A stretch of 52,084 nucleotides of DNA, taken from NCBI GenBank assembly GCA_000961595.1, contig LADO01000016.1:1-52084 (forward strand), written 5' to 3'. The stretch's first letter is position 1. Each line of letters starts with the position of its first letter. Of this stretch, positions 7,288-16,950 are shown piece by piece. A model generated the notes under the pieces. That model was not told the DNA's origin and did no database searches. It saw only the letters and a program-made list of their open reading frames with translations. This stretch comes from Peptococcaceae bacterium BRH_c4b. Its GTDB lineage: Bacteria; Bacillota; Desulfotomaculia; Desulfotomaculales; Desulfocucumaceae. A program made the translations under genes and the position numbers.

Positions 7288-7503
7288 GTGCTCTCGCCAC
7301 GACCTCCGCCCCCCCAAATAAAAATGGGATAATTTTCCTAAAGGTTACCTCTATAGTGATTATTCATATGTTGGAATGCTATATTTTTTTTCCATATTAT
7401 TCTAAATTTATATAATTTGTTTCATTGCCACTATGCTGGCCTATGGTGTTTTGTTGGGTGCATATAGTATAATTTTCTATATCGTCCATGAGGAGGGAGC
7501 AGA

Positions 7504-8274
7504 ATGATCGATTATTCTTTGATTGACCAGCCCGAGGTGTTGAGCTATTTTTTATACCCCCGCAAGGATTATACTCCTTGTCCCGAAAATGCATCTGATT
7601 TGGCTGTCCCCGTTGATCAGAACATTTCTGTATCCTGCCGTTTTTTTCTGTCTGGCGAAAAATTGCCGTGGATACTGTACTTTCATGGGAACGGTGAGAT
7701 AGCCAGTGATTACGACGACATCGCGTCGTTGTACCATGAAGCAGGCCTGAATCTGGTTGTGGCCGACTACCGGGGCTATGGCGCCAGTCAAGGTTATCCC
7801 ACATTCTCTAATATGGTTAAAGACGCCCACCGCCTGTTTCCGGCCGTGCGCGAGGCGCTGGCTGAAAAGAACCTTTCAAAAGACATGTACGTTATGGGGA
7901 GGTCGTTGGGATCCATCCCGGCCCTTGAACTGGCCTACAGCTATCCGGATAAGCTGAAGGGAGTTATCATTGAAAGCGGTTTCACCAGCTTTGTTCACCT
8001 GATCAGGAATCTCGGATTAATCCAGGGGGTGGACACTGAAACATTCAACAATAAGTGCGTGGAGATGGTGACAAAAATAACCATACCAGCCCTGATTATA
8101 CACGGGGAACACGACCAGCTTGTCTCGCTGAAGCAGGGCATGTTTTTATACAGGCAGCTCGGGTCTTCTCACAAGAGCATGTTGATTATTCCCGGCGCAG
8201 ATCACAACGATATCCTTTATTACGGGCAATCGAAGTATTTTAAGGTGATCGGGGAATTTGTCGAAAGCGTTTAA
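7504..8274 (+). CDS. Alpha/beta-hydrolase fold protein
   Basis: ATG after GAGGAGGGAGCAG. The 256 residues carry the oxyanion-hole strand LYFHGNGE, the nucleophile elbow GRSLGS (Ser near residue 138), the acid in IHGEHDQLV (Asp) and the catalytic His in PGADHND, so the Ser-Asp-His triad is complete. The DYRGYGASQGYP block is typical of the BAAT/FSH-like (YqiA/YfhR-type) serine hydrolases. There is no signal peptide, so it is cytoplasmic. The substrate is unknown. The gene appears monocistronic, with its own terminator. Confidence 0.85.
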   Translation: MIDYSLIDQPEVLSYFLYPRKDYTPCPENASDLAVPVDQNISVSCRFFLSGEKLPWILYFHGNGEIASDYDDIASLYHEAGLNLVVADYRGYGASQGYPTFSNMVKDAHRLFPAVREALAEKNLSKDMYVMGRSLGSIPALELAYSYPDKLKGVIIESGFTSFVHLIRNLGLIQGVDTETFNNKCVEMVTKITIPALIIHGEHDQLVSLKQGMFLYRQLGSSHKSMLIIPGADHNDILYYGQSKYFKVIGEFVESV

Positions 8275-8284
8275 TCCACAGGAG

Positions 8285-8329
8285 AAAAAACAACCCCTTC
8301 TCCACTGCCGGCAGAAACGGGTTGTTTTT
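8285..8329 (+). terminator. Terminator after alpha/beta-hydrolase
   Basis: AAAAACAACCCC pairs with GGGTTGTTTTT around a longer internal region; the right arm ends in five T. Confidence 0.7.
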
Positions 8330-8414
8330 CACTAATTGAGTACAACAAGTAATCATAAAATCTTTACTTAGCTTTCTAGCACCTCTAGCAATAAAATCCT
8401 CAAATATAATTTTA

Positions 8415-8705
8415 TTAAATTAGTTCCTTTAAGGTTTTCAATTCTGGCTCTTCATCCAGCAACTCACCAAACTTCTCTGCTAGAGCCTTAAAATATGGAG
8501 TTTTGAAGTGGGCGTCTAAAGCCTCCTGGTCTGCATACTTTTCTACAAAAACTATTTCAGCGGGGTTTTCTACCGAAACGTGAGGTATGTACATTAGACA
8601 GCCCTTCTCATTTTCCCGAACTTTTTGGGCAATTTTTTTACTCTCCTCAGCTAATAAAGACTCCTTCCCTGGTTTCGCTTTAAGCTTGGCAATTAAAGTA
8701 ATCAT
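8415..8705 (-). CDS. ABM-domain (YgiN-like) putative quinol monooxygenase
   Basis: 96 residues with the antibiotic-biosynthesis-monooxygenase pattern: MITLIAKLKAKPGKE at the N-terminus, an ENEKGCLMYIPH strand, IVFVEKYADQEALDAHFKTP and YFKALAEKFGELL. These form a dimeric ferredoxin-like fold. Family members oxidise quinols or act on small aromatic or haem substrates without a cofactor. The precise substrate here cannot be read from sequence. GAGGAGGCAATACT precedes the ATG. The gene stands alone, divergent from the MBL-fold gene. Confidence 0.85.
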   Translation of the reverse strand: MITLIAKLKAKPGKESLLAEESKKIAQKVRENEKGCLMYIPHVSVENPAEIVFVEKYADQEALDAHFKTPYFKALAEKFGELLDEEPELKTLKELI

Positions 8706-8840
8706 AGTATTGCCTCCTCTGTTATTTTAGTAAAATATACCATAAGAATTATAAAAATCCTATAATAATCATTTTACAATTTCAAGTAAATCCATTGTGC
8801 CAGGTGTTTTTTACCTTTTAACTGAAAGAGGTGATTTTTT

Positions 8841-9689
8841 ATGAATGAGCCTGTCTTAAAAATAACGGTACTTTGTGAAAATAATGTAGGCGTGCCATTG
8901 GGTCTGGTTGGCGAGTGGGGCCTTGCCATGCTGGTGGAAACAGCAGGAATGAAAATTCTTTTTGATACTGGAGAACAAGGTTATCTGTTAGCTAATGCTG
9001 TCAATCTCGGCGTTGATCTGAAGTCGGTGGATACCCTGGTAATGAGTCATGGTCATTATGATCACACAGGAGGTATGCGGGCTTTTCTGCATCTCAGGGG
9101 ACAGTTACCGGTTTATGCCCATCCTGATTTTTTCATCTCTCACTATAGTTCTCTTAACAAGCCACACTATATAGGAGTACCATTCTGCAAAGAAGAACTT
9201 GAGAGCTCAGGCGCAGAGTTTATTTTTACCCACGAACCTCGGGAAATTGCCCCCGGTGTTTGGATAAGCGGAGAAGTACCCCGGAAAACTGATTTTGAAA
9301 AAGGAGATAGCCGTCTTTTTTGCCTGGAGAACGGTAAAACATTACTTGACCCTTTACATGACGATTTAAGCCTGTATTGCATTACACCAAAGGGACTTGT
9401 GATTATCCTGGGGTGTGCTCATGCCGGGCTGGTTAATATCGTTAAGCAAGCACAGAAAGTTACCGGGGTAAATCAGGTATATGGAATTATCGGCGGCACT
9501 CACTTAGGACCCACACCGGTCGCCCAGCAAGAGGCTACCATTGCCTTTCTCCAAAGCCTGAAACTTCAATTTCTGGCTCCCAATCATTGCACCGGACTGC
9601 CGATGATGGCACGGTTAGCCGGTGTGTTTGGACCCAGTTTCCGCTTTGCTCCCGTAGGCTCTAGTTTTACCTTGCCTATTAATGACTGA
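8841..9689 (+). CDS. MBL-fold metallohydrolase (ribofuranosylaminobenzene-phosphate-synthase-like)
   Basis: 282 residues; ATG after AAAGAGGTGATTTTTT. The zinc motif SHGHYDHTGG (HxHxDH) is intact. Further ligands are likely in GCAHAGLVNI and in the late PNHCTG. The start, VLCENNVG...GEWGLAMLVET, followed by KILFDTGEQG, matches the archaeal/bacterial family annotated as 7,8-dihydropterin-6-yl-methyl-4-(beta-D-ribofuranosyl)aminobenzene 5'-phosphate synthase, a name that covers many unrelated activities. Cytoplasmic. Convergent with the acetate-transporter gene, with a shared terminator between them. Confidence 0.85.
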   Translation: MNEPVLKITVLCENNVGVPLGLVGEWGLAMLVETAGMKILFDTGEQGYLLANAVNLGVDLKSVDTLVMSHGHYDHTGGMRAFLHLRGQLPVYAHPDFFISHYSSLNKPHYIGVPFCKEELESSGAEFIFTHEPREIAPGVWISGEVPRKTDFEKGDSRLFCLENGKTLLDPLHDDLSLYCITPKGLVIILGCAHAGLVNIVKQAQKVTGVNQVYGIIGGTHLGPTPVAQQEATIAFLQSLKLQFLAPNHCTGLPMMARLAGVFGPSFRFAPVGSSFTLPIND

Positions 9690-9826
9690 ATGATCTATAA
9701 AAACACCTCCACCATCTCTACTATCTCCACTAAAAGTCTTATTTCTGGGCGACAGTGGGGACAGTAATTAATATCTTTCATCTCGGCCTCTATACTGTTT
9801 GCACAATCAATTTAATTTGATATTAA

Positions 9827-9867
9827 TAATTAAGGGCTTATGGAATTGAATCCTAAGCCCTTAATTA
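9827..9867. terminator. Bidirectional terminator
   Basis: TAATTAAGGGCTTA and its exact complement are separated by 13 nt. A/T-rich flanks on both sides let it serve the two convergent genes. Confidence 0.8.
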
Positions 9868-9892
9868 ACATCGTTTTACGAGCTAATACTAA

Positions 9893-10483
9893 TTATCTCT
9901 GGGTTTCTGCAGCACCAACTTGACTTTGTTGCGTTTTGGGTAAAGCTTCTCGTAACTGCTCCATAAACGCAATGTATAAACCTAAGAAGCCAAGGAAGAA
10001 GAAAAGATAACCGCATATTACACTACCCTGTGCCCACCCTGCATACAACCCACCAAAACCGCATAAGGTGGCTACTACTACGACTGCAAATAATAATACA
10101 AAAGATTTAATTCCCAACTTGTAAGAATAAAACGTGTAGCCTGCAGAAACAAAACATGTATAAAGTAACACAAATGCCAGTGGACCTTCAACCCCCGGTT
10201 TCCATGTCAAGAGTATTACACCCAGTATCAACCATACCTGGGCAAAGAATCCGAATATACCGGCTCCCCACGATGATATAGGACCAGGATCACCCAAGCC
10301 CTTGCCCAGCAGCATTAAGTAGGATACGACCATGAGTATAACACCACTAAAGACCGCTACAGTACCCCCAACAAGAAAAACTCCTTCACCTGTAAACAAA
10401 CCGGCAAATATTGCCCCAACAACGAAGGCAGCCACACCAAATGCGAATACTCCCCAAGGGGCAGGATTAGCTACTTTTATCAT
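9893..10483 (-). CDS. satP: GPR1/FUN34/YaaH-family acetate uptake transporter
   Basis: 196 residues with six hydrophobic segments. Residues 5-15, ANPAPWGVFAF, are the NPAPLGLxxF signature of the acetate uptake transporter family. Length matches E. coli SatP (188). These proteins form hexameric channels that import acetate or succinate with protons. In an acetogenic or acetate-oxidising anaerobe this would move acetate (inference). GAGGTGAAGATTGA precedes the ATG. The gene is monocistronic; upstream is the long gap holding a structured RNA. Confidence 0.85.
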   Translation of the reverse strand: MIKVANPAPWGVFAFGVAAFVVGAIFAGLFTGEGVFLVGGTVAVFSGVILMVVSYLMLLGKGLGDPGPISSWGAGIFGFFAQVWLILGVILLTWKPGVEGPLAFVLLYTCFVSAGYTFYSYKLGIKSFVLLFAVVVVATLCGFGGLYAGWAQGSVICGYLFFFLGFLGLYIAFMEQLREALPKTQQSQVGAAETQR

Positions 10484-10951
10484 TCAATCTTCACCTCATT
10501 ATTAATTATAATTTAGTTTAATATAAATTTGGAGTCTACAATTAATCAGGTTATAAGTTATGTTTTTGTTAGAAATGATTGCACATATTACATTATAAAC
10601 CAAAATTAATTTCTAATTGCAACTAATGCCGGTAATTTAGGCGCTTGACCTGAGGTCTTAACTTTGATGTAAACTAATAAGTTTTTAATAACTACACAAA
10701 TCCAGCTTTGGCAGACTCTACATTTAAACAATCAAAGGCATCACCTCCCAATATATACCGAATTGGGAAATCTAAAACACATTGAATTTTTAACCTAAAA
10801 TTGTGCTTGATAAGAAAATAGATTTTTATCCATAGATTGTGCCCCACAGGAACATGAGAGTTAAGCGGATTAAACTATTTTCATAGAAGTTTGTGGTCCT
10901 TTGAGCCATAACAGTCTAGTATGTAAATTTTATAGAGGATGGGATTTTGCC

Positions 10952-11141
10952 TTAGCGAACCCGTTTCTGTAACTCAGGTAATAATACTTGTTGCAACCAT
11001 GGAGCACGGAATTGGGTATACGGGTATGGGGCGCCAACGCCTTATACTAAAGCCAGGTCGATGCTTGGCGGCGACCCGATTGTAACCGTGGTAAGCAATA
11101 GTGCGTATTTTGCGAAATAAATTCAGGCGAACGATGGCTAA
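10952..11141 (+). ncRNA. Candidate structured RNA (~190 nt, multi-helix, family not identified)
   Basis: No protein gene is visible from 10484 to 11944. This part folds into nested helices: TTAGC/GCTAA (10952-10956 with 11137-11141), CGTT/AACG (10962, 11130), AATAC/GTATT (10983, 11105), GTTGC/GCAAT (10990, 11095), CACGG/CCGTG (11005, 11086) and ATTGGGT/ACCCGAT (11011, 11074). They enclose two hairpins: GTATGGGGCG-CCAA-CGCCTTATAC (11024-11047) and GCCAGG-TCGATG-CTTGGC (11052-11069). All five non-Watson-Crick pairs are G-U when read on the + strand and would be A-C on the other, which favours + transcription. It does not match tmRNA, RNase P, SRP or 6S RNA as I know them. Confidence 0.55.
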
Positions 11142-11553
11142 TACACTACGGAACGGTAAATATATATGGTGTTTAATGAAGGTAATTTACGGGGTTTAAA
11201 TATTATGCATACCACATTATTTATATTAACAGAAAATTATCATAATTGCAAATATTGAAAAATCATCTAAGTGGTTTTTTGCATGCTTACCACATGGTAA
11301 TGAGTCGCAATTTATGGTCAAGATGATCAGAAAATAAGCCCTATTATATTCAATATACCCAATAATGACTTATTAAAGAGTAGTGTTTAATAATATTCTG
11401 ACAAACAGTTTAGTATTATTAATTGGTCAATAATTAAAATGCCTACATTTGTTGAAAATAAAGGAATATTGGACTTGAACCAGTAGCAAATTAGTAGTAA
11501 ACTATTTTCTAATATACTTTTCCATGAAAAAATTTCTGGAGATGGTGATAATT

Positions 11554-11628
11554 GTGGATCAAAATTATGTTGAGCATACTAAAAAGATATTTAAACAAAA
11601 AGGAAATTATGTATCGCCTCCCATCTGA
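11554..11628 (+). pseudogene. Possible 24-codon gene start, truncated
   Basis: GTG after GGAGATGGTGATAATT; reads MDQNYVEHTKKIFKQKGNYV then SPPI and a TGA. The spacing and composition look like a real gene start, but no continuation is visible in any frame downstream. It is probably a decayed gene or an unimportant open frame. The rest of 11142-11944 is A/T-rich with a short dyad TTACCACATGGTAA near 11286. Confidence 0.25.
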
Positions 11629-11944
11629 AGTGAAAATTAATGACTTTTGACCAATGATATTGGAATATTGAGAAAAATAAAAAAGAAATATCGTTGAAAG
11701 ATCAGCAGGGGGGAAATTTTTGTGATTTCATTGCTTTTTTGACACCGGCAAATACTCCAAGTATTTCGGGTAGTGGTAGCAAAATTCTAAGCTAGAAAAT
11801 GATGGATCTTTATAGTAATATAAACCATAAGTTGCCGAATAAACCAGGATTCTTTCGAAATTATGATCACAATTCGTATTGTGTTAAAAATAATTATGAT
11901 GCGAGGTATCCAGGTTTATATGTAAAATTATAGGAGGTATGTCT

Positions 11945-13591
11945 GTGAGTGTAAAGGAAAGTAAGACAATAGGGGGTATATCTATCGGGCTTCGCGTTCA
12001 ACTTCTAGTGGGATTTTGTTTGTTTTTGGCCATTATATTAACAAGCATTTTTTTTATCACCTACTATGAAACCAAAAAAGAAGTGCTCGATGTGGGGGGT
12101 GAAGTTGTAACCCGCTCGACGAAAGATATTGTTGGGTTGATGAAGCTTCAGGATGAGAGGGTAAAACGGGGGGAAATTTCATTAGAGCAGGCACAGGAGG
12201 AAGTGCGTACATATGTCCTTGGGCCGAAGCTGCCTGATGGAAACAGAGATCTTTCAAAAAGTAAAATGTCTTTGTACAAAGGCGACTACATGTATGTATG
12301 GGCTTCGCACCCGGATGGCACCCTTACAATGCATCCGTTCCCTTTTGAAGGTGTAAACGCATGGGACTTGCAAGTAAATGGAAAATATACGATAAGGGAT
12401 AGCTGGTCAAACCCGAAAAAAACCGGTTTTGTTTTTAACGAACTGTGGCAAAATACTGGTGAACCGGTTTATACTTTCATTGCCTATCAAGAGTATTTTG
12501 AACCCTGGGATTGGGTGGTTGGTTCCGGTGGCAGGCAAGAAGTTATTTATCAACAACGCTTACAAAAACTGATGTTCCTGTTTTTGATGAGTTCTGTGAT
12601 TGCTTTGCTCATCGGCGCATTACTGGCATACTTTTTCACGGGAAGAATTGTTAAACCAGTAAGTAGTTTAAGTGAATTGATGAGCCTGGCTGAAAAGGGC
12701 GACTTAAGTGTGCAAGCGCAAGTTAAGTCTGGAAACGAAATCGGCAGCTTGTCACGATCTTTTAACAATATGCTTAGCGGGCTGAGGAATGTAATTGGTT
12801 CGGTAAAAAAAGAAGCCGATCAGTTGTCTAGAGCATCTGATTCATTATCCCTGAATTCCCAGCAAACAGCTTCCGGTGCCACTCAGACAGCCGCCACCAT
12901 GAGCGAGATGTCTTGCAATGTTCAAGAGGTTGTTCAGAACGTTCAGCAAATGACTGAAGCATTCCGTTCTTCATCTCAGATGGGAGAAGACGGGCGCAAG
13001 CAAATAATCCAGGTTAAGGAGCAGATGGCCAGTATTACCAAAGGATTTGGGGACATCAAGATAGCCATTGAAGGATTGGTAGATAATTCAGAAAAAATAG
13101 GACAAATAACGGAAGTAATCACCGGCATAGCCGAACAGACCAACCTGCTGGCATTAAACGCCGCCATTGAAGCCGCCCGGGCCGGGGAAAGCGGGCGCGG
13201 GTTTGCTGTAGTGGCCGACGAAGTGCGCAAGCTGGCCGAGGAGTCGGTAAGCGCAGCCAACGAAATAAAATCGTTGATTGCAAGTGTACAATCCTCTGCC
13301 AATGTGGCTGAAAATGCAGTTAATACTGGAGCTCAGGGGATAGATGCAGGAACCAGTGTAATTGAAGAAGCAGGTGAAGTTTTTTCCAGTATTATTAATT
13401 CCGTTCAGACTCTTTTAGGACAGGTGGAAAGTATCGCTACTGCAACGACGCAGTTTGATTCCGCAATTGAAAACGTTGCTGCTGCTACGGAAGAACAAAC
13501 GGCCGCTATGGAAGAGGTCAGTTCTGCAGCGGAAACACTAAAAGCTATGGCCAGTGAGTTAAAAGCAATAACAAATCAGTTTAACTTGTAA
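11945..13591 (+). CDS. Methyl-accepting chemotaxis protein with Cache sensor
   Basis: About 548 residues. Order: TM helix (~18-40); single Cache-type periplasmic domain (~45-190) with [20 protein letters not shown] and WDWVVGSGG; second TM (~205-230); HAMP ([16 protein letters not shown]); methyl-accepting coiled coil. The signalling hairpin tip is [19 protein letters not shown], which binds CheA/CheW. AGGAGG at 11932-11937 is 7 nt before a GTG at 11945 but directly abuts the ATG at 11939, so I prefer the GTG. Cache_2 domains commonly sense small carboxylates (family knowledge). No CheA/CheW genes lie nearby. Confidence 0.9.
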   Translation: MSVKESKTIGGISIGLRVQLLVGFCLFLAIILTSIFFITYYETKKEVLDVGGEVVTRSTKDIVGLMKLQDERVKRGEISLEQAQEEVRTYVLGPKLPDGNRDLSKSKMSLYKGDYMYVWASHPDGTLTMHPFPFEGVNAWDLQVNGKYTIRDSWSNPKKTGFVFNELWQNTGEPVYTFIAYQEYFEPWDWVVGSGGRQEVIYQQRLQKLMFLFLMSSVIALLIGALLAYFFTGRIVKPVSSLSELMSLAEKGDLSVQAQVKSGNEIGSLSRSFNNMLSGLRNVIGSVKKEADQLSRASDSLSLNSQQTASGATQTAATMSEMSCNVQEVVQNVQQMTEAFRSSSQMGEDGRKQIIQVKEQMASITKGFGDIKIAIEGLVDNSEKIGQITEVITGIAEQTNLLALNAAIEAARAGESGRGFAVVADEVRKLAEESVSAANEIKSLIASVQSSANVAENAVNTGAQGIDAGTSVIEEAGEVFSSIINSVQTLLGQVESIATATTQFDSAIENVAAATEEQTAAMEEVSSAAETLKAMASELKAITNQFNL

Positions 13592-13658
13592 TTGTATGCT
13601 TTTCTAGTCTAATAAATATTTTCAGGTGGGAATATGAATTGATTGGGAGTGGCTGACA

Positions 13659-14513
13659 TTGGATTTGAAAAGTAAGCTTGGCCAGGAGTTCGTGTTTACA
13701 ACTGAATTAGGGGGAATCAACGGTACTCTAATTGAAGAAAGCCTGGCAAAAGCCAGGGACTATGCGGGAATAGATGCCATTAATATTCATGATTGTCCAA
13801 ATGCCCGCCTGCGGATGAATTCAGTGATGGCGGCGGCTATTCTCCAGAAGGAATTGGGCATTACCGCCATTCCGCATTTCACCTGCCGGGACCGTAGTCT
13901 TTTGGGAACGCAGGCAGATCTACTGGGGGCCAGTGCTATGGGGATCAGGTATTTTCTGGTTACCACTGGGGATGGCCCTCAGCACGGTCCCTATCAATCT
14001 TCCGCCGTATATGATTACAATACGCTTAAACTGATTGAAATTATCAAGGGTTTTAACCAGGGTAGAGATGCCAATGGTGAGGCATTTAAAGGCCAGACTG
14101 ATTTTGCAGTATCAGCGACGGCTACTCCGGGAGCTAAAAACCTTGAAGCGGAGCTTAAAAGAATGTCCGGCAAAAAAACTGCCGGGGCAGATTTCTTCCA
14201 AACTCAGGCGGTTTATGATGTAGCGCAGGCAAAGGCCTTCCTGGCTCTAGCCCGGACTTTAGGAAAACCAATCCTTTTGGGCTTGATGCTTTTGAAAAGT
14301 TTGAAAATGGCGGAATTTGTTAATAAAAATGTTACAGGGATAACGGTTCCGGAGCGAATTATGAAAGAGTTGGAGCAGGGCAAAACCGGATTTGATATAG
14401 CTTGTGAGTTTATACGGGAAATTTATCAGGAAGTAGACGGTCTACATATCTTTGGTATGGGGAATGTGGCTCTCACCAATAAACTTGTGGAATTTACCCG
14501 CAGCCTTTTATAA
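13659..14513 (+). CDS. metF: Methylenetetrahydrofolate reductase (MetF)-like protein
   Basis: 284 residues, TTG start after GGGAGTGGCTGACA. TIM-barrel flavoprotein signs are FTTELGG (catalytic Glu), AIPHFTCRDRSLLG, FLVTTGDGP (Asp of the FAD/folate site), DFFQTQAVYD and GLMLLKS near the substrate end. It would reduce methylene-H4folate to methyl-H4folate, the last step of the methyl branch of the Wood-Ljungdahl pathway. Acetogens usually place metF next to metV and hdrCBA-mvhD. None are here, so the electron donor is not evident. It may alternatively serve methionine synthesis or a related folate reaction. Confidence 0.8.
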   Translation: MDLKSKLGQEFVFTTELGGINGTLIEESLAKARDYAGIDAINIHDCPNARLRMNSVMAAAILQKELGITAIPHFTCRDRSLLGTQADLLGASAMGIRYFLVTTGDGPQHGPYQSSAVYDYNTLKLIEIIKGFNQGRDANGEAFKGQTDFAVSATATPGAKNLEAELKRMSGKKTAGADFFQTQAVYDVAQAKAFLALARTLGKPILLGLMLLKSLKMAEFVNKNVTGITVPERIMKELEQGKTGFDIACEFIREIYQEVDGLHIFGMGNVALTNKLVEFTRSLL

Positions 14514-14620
14514 AAAGACATAGCTAGCCCGGGCGAATGAGTCTAATTGACGAGCTATATCCCGGTCTGACAAAAAATGTTTCACGGATCCATTAGTATT
14601 GTTTATAGTTGGATGGTTTT

Positions 14621-14648
14621 AAGTTCGAAACGTATACATTTCGAACTT
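14621..14648. other. Perfect inverted repeat
   Basis: AAGTTCGAAA, 8-nt spacer, TTTCGAACTT. There is no T tract, so it could be a protein-binding dyad or a mRNA 3' hairpin of metF. It lies before the stronger terminator at 14670. Confidence 0.4.
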
Positions 14649-14669
14649 GCTAAAGCAGATAATAAAAGT

Positions 14670-14713
14670 ATAAAAATATACCGGCGCATCAACATGCGCC
14701 GGTATATTTTTAT
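14670..14713. terminator. Strong 20-bp-stem terminator
   Basis: A perfect 20-bp stem (ATAAAAATATACCGGCGCAT and its complement) with loop CAAC. The lower stem is A/T-rich so each strand ends in a T-rich run. It closes the metF transcript and isolates the hydrogenase operon. Confidence 0.85.
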
Positions 14714-14871
14714 GTACGATGGTACAATATTTATCTAATATCATGAATAGCTTGAACATTTTATCACATCTTCAATCAACTGAGATTATGCCAATCTATT
14801 TGCAAAATAGTTGCCTAATGTAAACTGAAGTTGTAAAATAAATAAGTTGTCCTTTATTATATATTATTATC

Positions 14872-14907
14872 AAATAGTGTGAATTGTCAGGAAAATTCAC
14901 ACTATTT
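14872..14907. promoter_or_regulatory. Perfect dyad upstream of the hydrogenase operon
   Basis: AAATAGTGTGAATT, 8-nt spacer GTCAGGAA, then its exact complement AATTCACACTATTT. It ends 52 nt before the first start codon. There is no T tract, so termination is unlikely. It could be an operator for a dimeric regulator (core GTGTGAA/TTCACAC) or an mRNA leader hairpin. No regulator gene is adjacent. Confidence 0.5.
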
Positions 14908-14958
14908 CAAAACAAATTTACTATACAACAGCATTAAATGGTTTATGGAGGCGTAGAA

Positions 14959-16938
14959 ATGGTTGGTTTGCAGGAGAAATTGCTATTTATGACCCTGTTT
15001 TTATACCTGGCCGGTGCGGTATTGCCTTTAATGATCAGGGGGCGCCCCAAAGTGTCCCTGGGACTGGGCTGCTGCCTGGGAACGGCCGCCGGAATGCTGG
15101 GATTTGCGCTGGGGCTGTGGGGACTGCTTTCCCTGCAGCCGCTGGCGATTAGCTTTGGCTATATACTGCCCGGTGTGGAGTTCGGAATTTTTATTGACCG
15201 GCTCGGGGCCTTTTTTCTGGCCACCATTTCAATGGTGGCTTCCCTGGCAAGCTTTTACTCACTGGGCTATATGAGGATTTACGAAAAGGAAAACGTGTCC
15301 TGGTGGAGCTTCTGCTACAATCTTTTTGTTCTTTCCATGAGCCTTGTGGTAATAGTAAACAACACCGTGGTCTTCCTTATATTCTGGGAGCTAATGACCC
15401 TGGCCTCTTATTTCCTGGTGACCTTCGAGTACCGCCATCAGCAGGTCAGGAAGGCCGGCTTCGCTTACATAGTGATGACTCACCTGGGTACTGTTTTTAT
15501 TATCAGCGCTTTCTTTATGATGTCCGGCGGGGGCGGCTGGGGATTCGCCGATCTGGCGGCCAGAGCAAGCTCGCTTTCCCCCACCGCCAAAAGCCTGGTA
15601 TTTGCCTGCGCATTGATCGGTTTCGGCACCAAGGCAGGTGTGGTGCCGCTGCATCTGTGGCTGCCCTCAGCCCACCCTGCAGCCCCCAGCAACGTTTCAG
15701 CGGTGATGAGCGGGGTAATGTTGAAAACTGCAATTTACGGTATGGTCCGCCTACTAATTGACATCCTGGGGCCGGGCCCGGCCTGGTGGGGCGGAATTGT
15801 GCTGGCAGTGGGGATAGTATCAGCGTTAATCGGGGTGCTATACGCGCTGATGGAACACGACCTTAAGCGCCTGCTGGCCTTCCACAGCGTTGAGAATATA
15901 GGAATCATACTGATGGGCCTGGGGACGGGCATGATCTTTTATTCCTGGTCAATGCCGGTTCCTGCAGCCATAGCCGTGGCAGCCGGACTTTTCCATGTAC
16001 TAAACCACGCCGTGTTTAAAAGCTTACTCTTTCTTGGTGCCGGATCAATATATTACTCCACCCGCACCAGGGACATCGAAGAACTGGGGGGCCTGATTAA
16101 AAGAATGCCCCAGACAGCTGTTTTTTTCCTGGTGGGAGCGGTGTCTATCTCAGCTATACCGCCGTTCAATGGTTTCGCCAGCGAGTACCAGATCTACCAG
16201 TCGCTGCTGGCGCTGTCCTTTGCTAATGTTTCAGGATTCTGGAGCGCGGCCGGGGTGCTGGCCTGCGCCGCCCTTGCCCTTACCGGAGCGCTGGCCGCCG
16301 CCTGCTTTGTCAAAGCCTTCGGGATTTCCTTCCTGGCGCTGCCCAGGAGCCCACAAGCCGCCAGTGCGTCGGAGGTACCTCCTACGATGAGAATAGGCAT
16401 GGCGCCTCTGGCGGTATTATGCCTGGTACTGGGTGTGTTTCCCCAGGTGGTGATGAATAGCCTTTTAAGAGTAGCGGCACAAATTGTCCCCGGCCCGGAA
16501 ATACCCCCGCTGGGTGCCTTTAACCTCAGCCTGGCCCTGCTGCTGGCGGTCATTATGGCAGCGCTGGCAGTATTGAGCAGGTTGTTGGGGAGCTGTCAGG
16601 CAAGGCGGGCGGAAACCTGGGGCTGCGGTATTGTTCCGGATGCGACCATGGAATACACTGCCGCCTCCTTCTCCCAGCCGGTGAGAAGGGTATACCATTC
16701 CATACTTCAGCCGAAGCGGGGGGTACGTACGGATTACAGCTTACTACCGTATTTTAATTACAAGATACATTTCGATGAGCACATAAGATCGGTGATTAAG
16801 GATTACCTTTATCACCCGCTGAGGGAATTTACAATCGCCATGTCACAAAAATGGCGCTGCATCCAATGCGGTAACATCAACCTGTATCTGGGCTACATAT
16901 TCGTTACGCTGGTGATTCTGCTTATCTGGGTAAGATAG
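14959..16938 (+). CDS. hyfB: Group 4 hydrogenase antiporter-like subunit HyfB
   Basis: About 659 residues with more than a dozen hydrophobic helices (E. coli HyfB 672). It belongs to the proton-conducting NuoL/MrpA-like family: conserved Glu in FLIFWELMTLASYFLVTFEY, Lys/His in THLGTVFI and GTKAGVVPLHLWLPSAHP, and the broken-helix region HDLKRLLAFHSVENIG. It probably moves H+ or Na+ when electrons pass to protons at the hydrogenase head. GGAGG at 14947 is 7 nt before the ATG at 14959; the ATG at 14938 has no site. First gene of a six-gene operon, with 12 nt or fewer between stop and next start. Confidence 0.85.
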   Translation: MVGLQEKLLFMTLFLYLAGAVLPLMIRGRPKVSLGLGCCLGTAAGMLGFALGLWGLLSLQPLAISFGYILPGVEFGIFIDRLGAFFLATISMVASLASFYSLGYMRIYEKENVSWWSFCYNLFVLSMSLVVIVNNTVVFLIFWELMTLASYFLVTFEYRHQQVRKAGFAYIVMTHLGTVFIISAFFMMSGGGGWGFADLAARASSLSPTAKSLVFACALIGFGTKAGVVPLHLWLPSAHPAAPSNVSAVMSGVMLKTAIYGMVRLLIDILGPGPAWWGGIVLAVGIVSALIGVLYALMEHDLKRLLAFHSVENIGIILMGLGTGMIFYSWSMPVPAAIAVAAGLFHVLNHAVFKSLLFLGAGSIYYSTRTRDIEELGGLIKRMPQTAVFFLVGAVSISAIPPFNGFASEYQIYQSLLALSFANVSGFWSAAGVLACAALALTGALAAACFVKAFGISFLALPRSPQAASASEVPPTMRIGMAPLAVLCLVLGVFPQVVMNSLLRVAAQIVPGPEIPPLGAFNLSLALLLAVIMAALAVLSRLLGSCQARRAETWGCGIVPDATMEYTAASFSQPVRRVYHSILQPKRGVRTDYSLLPYFNYKIHFDEHIRSVIKDYLYHPLREFTIAMSQKWRCIQCGNINLYLGYIFVTLVILLIWVR

Positions 16939-16950
16939 GAGGTGTTACTG

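Noticed and set aside
10484-11944. tRNA, tmRNA, RNase P or a c-di-GMP/TPP riboswitch in the gap
   Set aside because: I looked for the T-loop, GAGGAAAGUC-like, and riboswitch core sequences and found none; only the unidentified multi-helix RNA is supported.
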